64,000 nucleotides of DNA from positions 372,001 to 436,000 of the forward strand of contig NZ_JADG01000004.1 in the NCBI RefSeq assembly GCF_000518265.1, in the 5' to 3' direction. This document shows, piece after piece, positions 1-7,970 of this stretch (the first letter of the stretch is position 1; each line of letters opens with the position of its first letter). The notes below the pieces were generated by a model. That model was given only the letters and a program-made list of their open reading frames with translations. It was not told the origin of the DNA and did not search any database. Source of the DNA: Actinomadura oligospora ATCC 43269. GTDB lineage: Bacteria > Actinomycetota > Actinomycetes > Streptosporangiales > Streptosporangiaceae. A program made the translations under genes and the position numbers.

Positions 1-306
<306 letters not shown>

Positions 307-448
307 CTAGTGTTTCGTAGTAGTAATCACTGGACCTGAACGGTCGTCCGGCGGCACACTGGGGCCGGAATCACGGCGTTCGCTCACTTCAGGGTGGACA
401 TGCACATTTCGACCGCCGTGGAACCCTCCCGAACCCAGGATGGAGCGC

Positions 449-1378
449 ATGACGACGGAACAGGTGGACAGGCGGGCACTCCTCGCCGCCTCGGTGACGG
501 TGCTCGCCTGGGCCTCGGCGTTCGTGTCGATCCGCAGCGCGGGCGCCGAGTATCCGCCGGGGGCGCTCGCGCTCGGGCGGCTGGCCTGCGGGTCGGTCGT
601 GCTCCTGGTGATCCTGGCCGTCCGCCGCGAGGGCCTGCCGCCGCGCGCCGCCTGGCCCGGGATCCTGAGGTCCGGCGTGCTCTGGTTCGGCTTCTACATG
701 GTCGTCCTGAACTGGGGCGAGCGGAAGGTGGACGCGGGCACGGCGGCGATGCTGGTCAACATCGGCCCGATCCTCATCGCGGTGCTCGGCGGCTGGCTGC
801 TGCGGGAGGGCTTCCCGCCCCGGCTGTTCGCCGGGGTCGCGGTCGCCTTCGGCGGCACCGTCGTCGTGGGGCTCGCGACGTCCACCGGCGGCGGCTCGTC
901 CCTGCTCGGCGCGGTGCTGTGCGTGCTGGCGGCCGTCTCCTACGCGGGCGGCGTGATCTCGCAGAAGCCCGCGCTGCGGCACGGCTCGGCCCTGCAGGTC
1001 ACGACCTTCGGCTGCGTGGTCGGCACGGTGTTCTGCCTCCCCTTCGCGGGCCAGCTCGCCTCCCATGTGCCGGACGCCTCGCTCACGGCGACGCTGAACA
1101 TGGTCTACCTCGGGGTCGTCCCGACCGCGCTCGCCTTCACCACCTGGGCCTACGCGCTCGCCCGCACCTCGGCCGGGAAGCTCGGCGCGACCACCTACGT
1201 CGTGCCCGCCCTGGTCGTCCTGATGTCGTGGGGCTTCCTGGGCGAGATGCCCGTGGCCGGTGCACTCGCGGGCGGCGTCCTGTGCCTGCTGGGCGTCGCC
1301 GTGGCGCGCAGCCGTCCCCGGACGGCCCCCGGCGTCACGCCGGAGCCGGAGCCCGTGGCGTCCTCGCCCCGCTCCTGA
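449..1378 (+). CDS. EamA/DMT-family membrane exporter
   Basis: A predicted 309-residue integral membrane protein with about ten hydrophobic helices arranged as two EamA repeats, the layout of the drug/metabolite transporter family. The first repeat runs from the N-terminus (VLAWASAFVSIRSAG) to about residue 145. The second starts near LLGAVLCVLAAVSYAGG and contains the typical helix-ending PTALAFTTWAYALARTSAG. The tail after the last helix is Pro/Glu/Ser rich and probably cytosolic. I chose the second ATG, nine bases after an in-frame ATG at 440, because AGGA/GGAG lies upstream of it. The substrate cannot be read from sequence; characterised relatives export amino acids or metabolites. The gene stands alone between thiG and the kinase gene. 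Confidence 0.85.
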   Translation: MTTEQVDRRALLAASVTVLAWASAFVSIRSAGAEYPPGALALGRLACGSVVLLVILAVRREGLPPRAAWPGILRSGVLWFGFYMVVLNWGERKVDAGTAAMLVNIGPILIAVLGGWLLREGFPPRLFAGVAVAFGGTVVVGLATSTGGGSSLLGAVLCVLAAVSYAGGVISQKPALRHGSALQVTTFGCVVGTVFCLPFAGQLASHVPDASLTATLNMVYLGVVPTALAFTTWAYALARTSAGKLGATTYVVPALVVLMSWGFLGEMPVAGALAGGVLCLLGVAVARSRPRTAPGVTPEPEPVASSPRS

Positions 1379-1470
1379 CGGCCCGCAGGGCGCCCGCCTG
1401 CGGAGGGATCAGCCGTGGGACCGATCAACGCTCATCCTCGTGGCTGATATGAACCGTTTGGACGGGCCTT

Positions 1471-1482
1471 TAGACTCGGCGC
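1471..1482 (+). promoter_or_regulatory. Leaderless promoter -10 of the PASTA kinase gene
   Basis: TAGACT at 1471-1476 is followed by six bases and then the GTG start at 1483. In actinobacteria, TANNNT followed by about six or seven bases normally places the transcription start on or next to that G, so this mRNA is predicted to be leaderless. No Shine-Dalgarno sequence precedes the GTG, which agrees. No convincing -35 element is visible. Confidence 0.55.
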
Positions 1483-3459
1483 GTGGACACTACGGTTGCG
1501 GATCCCCTCGTCGGGCAGGTGCTCGACGGGCGCTACCGCATTGAGTCCCGGATCGCCCGAGGCGGCATGGCGACCGTGTACCTCGCCCGTGACGTCCGGC
1601 TCGACCGGGTCGTCGCGATCAAGGTCATGCACGCCGGCCTGGCGTCCGACGAGGAGTTCGTCGAACGCTTCATCGGGGAGGCCAAGGCCGCGGCGGCGCT
1701 CTCGCACCCGAACGTGGTCGCGATGTACGACCAGCGCACCGACGGCGAGCACGCCTTCCTCGTCATGGAGTACGTGCCCGGCCGGACGCTGCGCGACCTG
1801 CTCGCCGAGCGCGGCCGGATCGGGCCGCGCGAGGCGCTCACCCTGATGCAGCCGGTGCTGGCCGCCCTCGGCGCCGCGCACCGCGCCGGGATGGTGCACC
1901 GCGACGTCAAGCCCGAGAACGTGCTGATCACCGAGGACGGCCAGGTCAAGGTCGCCGACTTCGGGCTGGCCCGGGCCGAGTCGGCGAGCAAGATGACCAA
2001 GACCGGGCTGATCATCGGCACGGTCGGCTACCTCGCGCCCGAGCAGGTCGTATCCGGCAACGCCGACGTCCGCTCCGACGTCTACGCCGCCGGGATCCTG
2101 CTCTACGAGCTGCTCACCGGCGGCCTCCCGCACCAGGCCGACTCGCCGCTCGCGGTCGCCTACAAGCACGTCAACGAGGTCGTCCCGCCGCCGTCGCTGG
2201 CCGTCCAGGGCCTCCCGCCGCAGGTGGACGCCCTGGTGACGCGGGCCACCTCGCACTCCCCCGACGCGCGGTTCACCGACGCCAACGCCTTCCTGGCCGC
2301 CGTCGCCGAGGTCGTCAACGGCCTCGCGCCCGACATCGACCAGCGCATCGAGGACGTCCAGCTCCACCCGACGTCGGTCCTGGAGAACCCGGGCGAACCG
2401 CGCAGCGGCCACACCGCCGTGTACGACCCGTCCACGATGCCCGCCGGCATGGGCGGCAGTATTGATGGGGTACCGCCGCGACACACACGCGCCGACCGCG
2501 CCCTCGGCGCGCTCACCGGCCGGTACGTGCTGGTCGCGATCGCCGCCCTCGCGGCCGTGATCCTCGGCTGGGCCGTGTGGTGGCAGACGTCCGGCCAGTA
2601 CGACCACGTCCCGGACCGGATCGTCGGCATGAAGATCGCCGCCGCCAAGAGCAAGCTGCGCGGCGAGGGCCTGAACGTCCGCCTCGCCGAGGCCGCCTAC
2701 AGCGACCGCGCCCCCAAGGGCACGGTCGCGGCGTCCGACCCGGCGGGCGGGGCGCGCGTGTCCAAGGGACAGACCGTCACGCTGACGCCGTCCCTGGGCA
2801 AGACGCCACGCGACATCCCGGACGTCACGGGCAGCTCCCTCGACGACGCCAGGAACAAGCTGAAGGACGCGGGCTTCACGGTCGGCGAGGTCGACCAGAA
2901 GAGCTCCCAGACCGTCGCCAAGGACAAGGTGCTGCGCACCGACCCGTCCGCCGGGACGAAGGTCTCCCCCGACGCCGGGCCCGTGAACATCGTCGTCAGC
3001 ACCGGCATGACGATGCCGAGCCTGGTCGGGCGCAACTCCGACGAGGCCGTCAACACCCTGCGCTCGATGGGCCTGAAGGTCGACACCAAGAAGCGCACGG
3101 ACAAGGACAAGCCCGCCAACACCGTCCTGGAGCAGCAGCCGGACCCGGGCACCGGCCTGTCGCGCGGCGACAAGGTCACCCTCGTCGTCAACCAGCAGGA
3201 CTGCCTGGTCAACCTGGGCGGCTGGCACTTCGGCTGTGACAACAACAACAACGGCGGCGACCAGGGTGATCAGGGCGACCAGCTGCCCGTGCCGAACGTG
3301 ACGGGCCAGTCGGTCGACGACGCGACCAGCGCCCTGGAGGACGCGGGCTTCAAGGTCAAGGTGCAGGGCTTCGGCGGCGACACCGTCCGCGCCCAGTGGC
3401 CGGCGGGCGGCTCCCAGGCCCCGCGCGACTCGACCGTCACCATCGTCAAGAGCCCCTGA
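1483..3459 (+). CDS. pknL: Ser/Thr protein kinase with four PASTA domains (PknL/Stk type)
   Basis: A 658-residue transmembrane kinase. The cytosolic kinase domain (about residues 15-275) has the glycine loop RGGMATVY, the lysine motif VAIKVMH, the catalytic loop HRDVKPEN at about 138-145, DFG at 159-161 and the activation-segment end GTVGYLAPEQ. A single membrane helix spans about 348-367. Outside are four PASTA repeats at roughly 376-440, 445-511, 512-577 and 603-658, the last two separated by a Gln/Asn/Gly/Asp linker containing two cysteines. PASTA kinases sense muropeptides or lipid II and phosphorylate cell-envelope and division proteins. Proximity to aroF, plsC, pimB' and qcr matches the PknL locus of mycobacteria and corynebacteria rather than the pknB/fts locus, hence the symbol. 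The GTG start is supported by the leaderless promoter. Confidence 0.9.
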   Translation: MDTTVADPLVGQVLDGRYRIESRIARGGMATVYLARDVRLDRVVAIKVMHAGLASDEEFVERFIGEAKAAAALSHPNVVAMYDQRTDGEHAFLVMEYVPGRTLRDLLAERGRIGPREALTLMQPVLAALGAAHRAGMVHRDVKPENVLITEDGQVKVADFGLARAESASKMTKTGLIIGTVGYLAPEQVVSGNADVRSDVYAAGILLYELLTGGLPHQADSPLAVAYKHVNEVVPPPSLAVQGLPPQVDALVTRATSHSPDARFTDANAFLAAVAEVVNGLAPDIDQRIEDVQLHPTSVLENPGEPRSGHTAVYDPSTMPAGMGGSIDGVPPRHTRADRALGALTGRYVLVAIAALAAVILGWAVWWQTSGQYDHVPDRIVGMKIAAAKSKLRGEGLNVRLAEAAYSDRAPKGTVAASDPAGGARVSKGQTVTLTPSLGKTPRDIPDVTGSSLDDARNKLKDAGFTVGEVDQKSSQTVAKDKVLRTDPSAGTKVSPDAGPVNIVVSTGMTMPSLVGRNSDEAVNTLRSMGLKVDTKKRTDKDKPANTVLEQQPDPGTGLSRGDKVTLVVNQQDCLVNLGGWHFGCDNNNNGGDQGDQGDQLPVPNVTGQSVDDATSALEDAGFKVKVQGFGGDTVRAQWPAGGSQAPRDSTVTIVKSP

Positions 3460-3502
3460 GGCATCCGGGGTGGTCCGGGACCCCGACTAGGCTGGACGGC
3501 CT

Positions 3503-4354
3503 ATGAGCGCTGAGAAGAGCCCCGTCGGAGGGCACGTGCCGGTGGCCGGAGGTCTCGCCACCGGGGGGCTGAAGTACGCGGAGAAGATGGGCGCCGAGGT
3601 GATCCAGGTGTTCACCTCCAACCCGCGCGGCTGGGCGCTGCCCGACGGCAACCCCAAGGAGGACGCCCTCCTGCGCGCACGCGACGACATCCCCGTCTAC
3701 GTGCACTCGCCGTACCTGGTGAACTTCGGCTCGCCCAGCGCCGAGACCCTGGAGAAGTCCCTCGCGACCGTCCGGCACTCGCTGCGCCGCGGCCACGCGA
3801 TCGGGGCCCGCGGCGTCGTCGTGCACACCGGCTCGGCCGTCAGCCAGACCTACGACGCGGCGATGGCGCAGATCCACGAGCACGTCCTGCCGCTGCTCGA
3901 GGAGATCCCCGAGGACGGCCCGCACCTGCTCCTCGAGCCGATGGCGGGCCAGGGCGCGATGCTCTGCGCCATGGTCCAGGACCTCGGCGCCTACTTCGAC
4001 GCCCTGGAGCGCCATCCCAAGCTCGGCGTCTGCTTCGACACCTGCCACGCGTTCGCCGCGGGCCACGACCTGGCCGCCCCCGGCGGCGTCAAGGCCACCA
4101 TGGACGCCCTGGTCGACACCGTCGGCGAGGGCCGCCTGAAGCTCGTCCACGCCAACGACTCCAAGGACGTCTGCGGCTCCAAGAAGGACCGGCACGAGAA
4201 CATCGGCAAGGGCCACATCGGCGAGGCCCCGTTCGCCGAGCTCTTCCGGCACCCGGCCGTGGCGGGCGTCCCGTTCGTCATCGAGACCCCGGGCCGCGAC
4301 GCCGGCCCCCACGGCGAGGACGTCGCCACCCTCAAGCGCCTCCGCGACAACTGA
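3503..4354 (+). CDS. nfo: Deoxyribonuclease IV (endonuclease IV family AP endonuclease)
   Basis: A 283-residue TIM-barrel protein of the AP endonuclease family 2, which cleaves DNA 5' of abasic sites during base excision repair using three zinc ions. Visible markers include QVFTSNPRGW near the N-terminus, PVYVHSPYLVNFGSP, VVVHTGSAV, LLLEPMAGQG, the zinc-ligand region GVCFDTCHAFAAGHD, LVHANDSKDVCGSKKDRHENIGKG and the closing VIETPG. All fit the family, and the length is typical. A TAGGCT element at 3488-3493 lies nine bases before the ATG, so the transcript may have a very short leader. The gene follows the kinase gene by 43 bases and is followed by a strong hairpin, so it may be a single-gene unit. 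Confidence 0.92.
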   Translation: MSAEKSPVGGHVPVAGGLATGGLKYAEKMGAEVIQVFTSNPRGWALPDGNPKEDALLRARDDIPVYVHSPYLVNFGSPSAETLEKSLATVRHSLRRGHAIGARGVVVHTGSAVSQTYDAAMAQIHEHVLPLLEEIPEDGPHLLLEPMAGQGAMLCAMVQDLGAYFDALERHPKLGVCFDTCHAFAAGHDLAAPGGVKATMDALVDTVGEGRLKLVHANDSKDVCGSKKDRHENIGKGHIGEAPFAELFRHPAVAGVPFVIETPGRDAGPHGEDVATLKRLRDN

Positions 4355-4363
4355 GAACCCGAG

Positions 4364-4400
4364 CCGTGCGCCCGCAGCCTCGAAGGCTCCGGGCGCACGG
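4364..4400 (+). terminator. Hairpin terminator after nfo
   Basis: A near-perfect inverted repeat begins nine bases after the nfo stop. An 11-base outer arm CCGTGCGCCCG pairs with CGGGCGCACGG, and an inner AGCCT/AGGCT stem closes on a CGA loop. There is no T-run, as is common for terminators in very GC-rich actinomycetes. Confidence 0.65.
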
Positions 4401-4477
4401 TGCTTTCAGAGCACCCTCACGAAGAACCCCGGGCCGGGCAGAGCGGGGATGCGGGGGATGCGGGGGGGGAGGCACAA

Positions 4478-4680
4478 GCTCGGGCGCCGCTGAACAACCC
4501 CCCGACTGTCCAGCGGCGCCCGAGCGGTAAGCCAGTGGATCCCACCCCCCCGGTACGGGATCCTCTGGCGTGATCCGGCGGGCGACTGGCGCCCGACGGA
4601 TCTCCAAGGTTGCCTTGTGGTCCTCCCGGGAACGGTGTCGCTTCCCGGTGACACTGAGAACACTAGAGGTGGGATGTCAC
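4478..4680. other. Chain of six hairpins; candidate structured RNA or terminator array
   Basis: The gap between nfo and the symporter gene codes for nothing recognisable but contains consecutive inverted repeats: 4478-4525 (14-bp perfect arms, 20-nt loop), 4531-4569 (GCCAG/CTGGC plus GGATCCC/GGGATCC), 4572-4602 (12 paired bases round one mismatch, 5-nt loop), 4605-4617 (CAAGG/CCTTG), 4626-4648 (CCGGGAA/TTCCCGG) and 4648-4680 (GTGACA/TGTCAC). The first could terminate the symporter operon arriving on the minus strand, but one terminator does not need six structures. On the minus strand a TATAAC element lies at about 4730 upstream of the array, so an RNA gene read right to left is possible. It matches no riboswitch or housekeeping RNA that I recognise. 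Confidence 0.4.
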
Positions 4681-4808
4681 CAGGCGGGTGCAGCGAAACT
4701 CGGGATTCGGTAAACGGTGCGTAGTCAGAGTTATACGTAGCGTAGTCGTGCGACGAACGGTCGAATCCGTGCGCCGAACGGTCACGCGATCAGGCGTCGG
4801 TGGCGCCC

Positions 4809-6515
4809 TCAGCGGAGGACGACCTCCTCGGGAAGGTGCATCCGGGCGAGGGCACGGTCGGCGCGAGGGGGGACGGACCGCCGGAACGCCAGCGACACGC
4901 CGACCATCACCGCGAACGCGGCCGGGGCGAGGACGAGGGCGGGCTGGGCGAGGAGGGCGGCCGTCCAGCCGTGCCGGGGGCCGAGGAACAAACCCGCGAC
5001 ACCGGCGACCACGGCGAGGCCGCCGCCGAAGACCACGCCGACGCCCGCGCCGAGCGGGGTGAGGCGGCGCCACCACAGCCCGAGCAGCAGCATCGGGCAC
5101 AGCGAACAGGCCGAGACCGTGAGCGCGAGCGTGACCAGGCCCGCCGCGTTCTGCGTCCCGGCCGTCCAGGCCACGCACAGCGGGACGGCCAGGGCGAACA
5201 CCGCGCCCGCACGGAAGCTGCCCGTCCCGCCGCGCAGGACGCACTGCGAGATGGTGCCCGCGATCGCGACGACGACGCCGCAGGTCGTGGAGATGAACGC
5301 GGCGAACGCGCCCGCCGCGACCAGGCCGACCAGCAGCGATCCGGGTAACCCGGGCGCGAGCCTGCGCGGCAGCGTGAGGATCGTGGCGTCGGTGTCGCCG
5401 GTCATGAGCAGCTCGGGGGTGTAGAGGCGGCCCAGCGTCCCGTACAGGGCCGGGAAGACGTAGAACAGCGACAGTAGGGCGGGCACCAGCGCGGCCGTCC
5501 GGCGCGCGGCGCGTCCGCAGGTGTTGGTGTAGAAGCGCATCAGGATGTGCGGCAGGCCCATCGTGCCGAGCAGCACCGCCAGCAGCGCCGAGTAGGTGAT
5601 GTAGAGCGAGTGGTCGCGCCCGCGCTCGGACGGCATCGCCCACACCCCGCCGGTGTGGGAGGGCAGCCGCGCGGCGTGCGGGACGGCCGCGCCACGCGGG
5701 AACACGAGCTCGGCCCCGGCTCCGACGCGGTGGTCCCTGGCGGACAGCACCACCCGCTCGCCGTCGTGGCGCGCGCCGTCCAGGGTGCCACGGACGGTGA
5801 CGGCCGTCGGCGCGGTGACCCGGACGGCCGACTCGGTCTGGACGCGGATGGTCGTGGCGTGGCCGAACACCGGCGGCCCCTCGGGCGTGCCCGCGCCGTC
5901 CAGCCGCCACAGCACCAGCAGCGCCGCCGCCGGGACGGCCACGGCGACCAGCTTCACCCAGAACTGGACGGCCTGGACGTCGGTGATGCTGCGCATCCCG
6001 CCGGACAGGGTGAGCGAGAGCACGACCGCGACGACCAGCACCCAGCCCGCCCAGACCGGCGCGCCGGTCAGCACCCGCAGCGTGACGCCCGCGCCCTGGA
6101 ACTGCGGCAGCAGGTAGAACCAGCCGATGAAGCAGACGCACGCCGACACCGTGCGCCGCACCCCGGCCGAGCCGAGCCGCCACTCGGCGAAGTCGGAGAT
6201 CGTGTACGCGCCGGAGCGGCGCAGCGGCGCGGTGACGAACGCGACGAGCAGCACGAACCCGCCGGTCGCGGCCACCGGCAGCCAGAGCGTGTCGGTGCCG
6301 TAGGCGAGGACGAGCCCGGCGGTGCCGAGGAACGCCGCCGCCGAGATGTACTCGCTGCTGATCGCCGACGCGTTCCACAGCGAGGTCACGCCGCGCGAGG
6401 CGACCATCAGGTCCGTGGCGGTCGCGGCGGCCCGCCTCCCGAACGACCCGAACCCGACGCTCGCGGCCACGAGCGTCAGCACCGACAGCGCCACGGCGAC
6501 CGCCACCCCGGTCAC
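4809..6515 (-). CDS. Sodium:solute symporter family transporter (cation/acetate-pyruvate type)
   Basis: A 568-residue membrane protein of the SSS family with about 13 hydrophobic helices. Family landmarks are the first-helix LVASRGVTSLWNASAISSEY region, the GAYTISDFAEWRLGS signature, and the SGGMRSITDVQAVQFWVK segment typical of acetate/pyruvate-type members. A long extramembrane insertion of about 75 residues (near 205-280) sits between two helices. The late region GLVAAGAFAAFISTTCG is the helix kink and sodium-site area. It starts with GTG and is the last gene of a four-gene minus-strand operon after the LytS/LytTR pair. Such regulators control carboxylate uptake in enterobacteria (BtsSR, YpdAB), so a small monocarboxylate is the likely substrate. 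This is inference from context. Confidence 0.8.
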   Translation of the reverse strand: MTGVAVAVALSVLTLVAASVGFGSFGRRAAATATDLMVASRGVTSLWNASAISSEYISAAAFLGTAGLVLAYGTDTLWLPVAATGGFVLLVAFVTAPLRRSGAYTISDFAEWRLGSAGVRRTVSACVCFIGWFYLLPQFQGAGVTLRVLTGAPVWAGWVLVVAVVLSLTLSGGMRSITDVQAVQFWVKLVAVAVPAAALLVLWRLDGAGTPEGPPVFGHATTIRVQTESAVRVTAPTAVTVRGTLDGARHDGERVVLSARDHRVGAGAELVFPRGAAVPHAARLPSHTGGVWAMPSERGRDHSLYITYSALLAVLLGTMGLPHILMRFYTNTCGRAARRTAALVPALLSLFYVFPALYGTLGRLYTPELLMTGDTDATILTLPRRLAPGLPGSLLVGLVAAGAFAAFISTTCGVVVAIAGTISQCVLRGGTGSFRAGAVFALAVPLCVAWTAGTQNAAGLVTLALTVSACSLCPMLLLGLWWRRLTPLGAGVGVVFGGGLAVVAGVAGLFLGPRHGWTAALLAQPALVLAPAAFAVMVGVSLAFRRSVPPRADRALARMHLPEEVVLR

Positions 6516-6543
6516 GGACGTCCCGCCGGGTGGACGGGGCGGG

Positions 6544-7098
6544 TCACGGACGGCCGACCAGGCGGGCGAAGTCGCGCTCGGCGGACTCGGCGAGCCGGGC
6601 CTGGCGGCGCGCGGCGAAGATCCACAGCGGCTGGATCCCGGCGGCGAGGACCAGCCAGGGGAAGGGCAGCCCGATGGGTCCGGCGTGCGTCCCGCCGGGG
6701 ACGAACGCGAGCAGCGGCAGCAGGGCGATGACGCCGAGGACCAGGGCGCCGGTGCCCAGCGCGGTGCGGAACTGGGCGCGGATCAGCGTCCGCGCGAACA
6801 CCGCGCCGAGCTCGGTCTGCTCGTCCAGGTCGGTGGCGATGTTCCAGCCGGTCCCGGAGTAGGGGCCCGCGTAGGGCTCGTCCTCGTCCGGCGGCGGGAC
6901 GGACCGGGCGACCCGGGTCCGCGGGCTGGCGACCACGACGCGCCGCGGACGCGTCCCGCCGAGCGGATCGAGCTTCCGCGCGTCCCCGGACGCGACATCC
7001 CCGGGCGCGGCGTGCGGCGTCTCTCCGGACGGCCCGCTGCCGTACGCGCCAGAAGCGCGGTCGGCGCCGGACGCGGCGGGCGGTCGGGGGTCAGTCAT
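6544..7098 (-). CDS. Small membrane protein accompanying the symporter
   Basis: A 184-residue protein. Its first about 85 residues are polar and low in complexity (Ala/Gly/Pro/Arg), followed by DEQTELGAVFARTLIRAQFRTALG and two hydrophobic helices (about 118-137 and 145-162). In position and design (two helices, just upstream of an SSS symporter gene) it resembles the small DUF485-like partners of acetate permeases, but I cannot assign it to a Pfam family from sequence alone. It starts inside the 3' end of the response-regulator gene (8-base overlap) and ends 28 bases before the symporter gene, so the genes are surely co-transcribed. Confidence 0.65.
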   Translation of the reverse strand: MTDPRPPAASGADRASGAYGSGPSGETPHAAPGDVASGDARKLDPLGGTRPRRVVVASPRTRVARSVPPPDEDEPYAGPYSGTGWNIATDLDEQTELGAVFARTLIRAQFRTALGTGALVLGVIALLPLLAFVPGGTHAGPIGLPFPWLVLAAGIQPLWIFAARRQARLAESAERDFARLVGRP

Positions 7099-7906
7099 CG
7101 GTGTCGGTGTGCGTGAAGGGGGCGTCCGGCTGGTCGCTGTTCCGGAAGCTGCGGACGAGCAGGTCGCGGACGGCGCGGGTGTGGCGGCGGCTCACCGGCA
7201 GCAGCTCGTCACCGATCTGCACGGCGACGCGTCCGGCGTCGAAGCGCAGCTCGGTGATGTGCTGGGAGGCGACGAGCGTGCTGCGGTGGATGCGGATGAA
7301 GCCGGAGTCCTCCCAGCGGCGGGCGAGGGAGGCGAGCGGCATCCGGACCAGGTAGCTGCCCTCGGCGGTGTGCAGCCGCACGTAGTCGCCCTGCGCCTCG
7401 ACGTGGGTGACCGAGCGGCGGGACACCAGGCGGGTACGCCCGCCGAGCTCGACGGGGATCATCTCGTCGTCGTCCGCGGCGGGCGGCCCGCCGGGGACGC
7501 CGCCGGGGTCGCCCGCCCGGGCGGCCCGGTCGACCGCCTCGACCACGCGCCGGACGGCCTCGGCGAGCCGTTCCCGGCGGACGGGCTTGAGCAGGTAGTC
7601 GAGCGCGCCGAGTTCGTAGGCCGCGACCGCGCAGTCGTCGTGCGCGGTCACGAACACCACGGCGGGCGGCTCGGCGAACCCGGCGAGCAGGCGGGTGAAG
7701 TCCAGCCCGTCCAGTCCGGGCATGCGGATGTCGAGGAAGACGGCGTCGAGCCGCTCCCCCGCGGTCAGCATCCGGGACAGGTCGCGCAGGGCGGACGCGG
7801 CGTCGCCCGCGCCCCCGACCCACTCCACTCTCGGGTCCTCCCGCAGCAGGTAGGACAGTTCCTCCAGGGCGGGCACCTCGTCGTCGACGGCCAGGACGCG
7901 CAGCAT
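7091..7906 (-). CDS. LytTR-family response regulator
   Basis: A 271-residue two-component regulator. The receiver domain (about 1-125) has the acidic pair DDE at its start, the phospho-acceptor in FLDIRMPGLDGLDF, a Thr in FVTAHDD and the lysine in LLKPVRRERL. After an acidic linker, the LytTR DNA-binding domain (about 160-260) shows VTHVEAQGDYVRLHT and FIRIHRSTLVA, which are family hallmarks. An upstream in-frame ATG at 7942 would add 12 polar residues, but the ATG at 7906 (MLRVLAVDDE) places the receiver fold correctly. It lies between the kinase and symporter genes and probably activates the operon or the transporter. Confidence 0.88.
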   Translation of the reverse strand: MLRVLAVDDEVPALEELSYLLREDPRVEWVGGAGDAASALRDLSRMLTAGERLDAVFLDIRMPGLDGLDFTRLLAGFAEPPAVVFVTAHDDCAVAAYELGALDYLLKPVRRERLAEAVRRVVEAVDRAARAGDPGGVPGGPPAADDDEMIPVELGGRTRLVSRRSVTHVEAQGDYVRLHTAEGSYLVRMPLASLARRWEDSGFIRIHRSTLVASQHITELRFDAGRVAVQIGDELLPVSRRHTRAVRDLLVRSFRNSDQPDAPFTHTDTDD

Positions 7907-7970
7907 GAGACGACCTTGCCCGTCATCACCGTCCGTCCGCAATCGGTTTCACCAGGTAACCCGGGACGCG

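Noticed and set aside
1432..3228. A 598-codon frame antisense to the PASTA kinase gene
   Set aside because: The composition is Val/Gly/Asp/Arg-rich reverse-complement sequence with no domain, and the sense strand has a complete kinase.
4478..4680. A known riboswitch or housekeeping RNA (ydaO c-di-AMP, cobalamin, SRP RNA, 6S)
   Set aside because: I looked for their conserved cores on both strands and saw none. It is only reported as an unassigned structured region.
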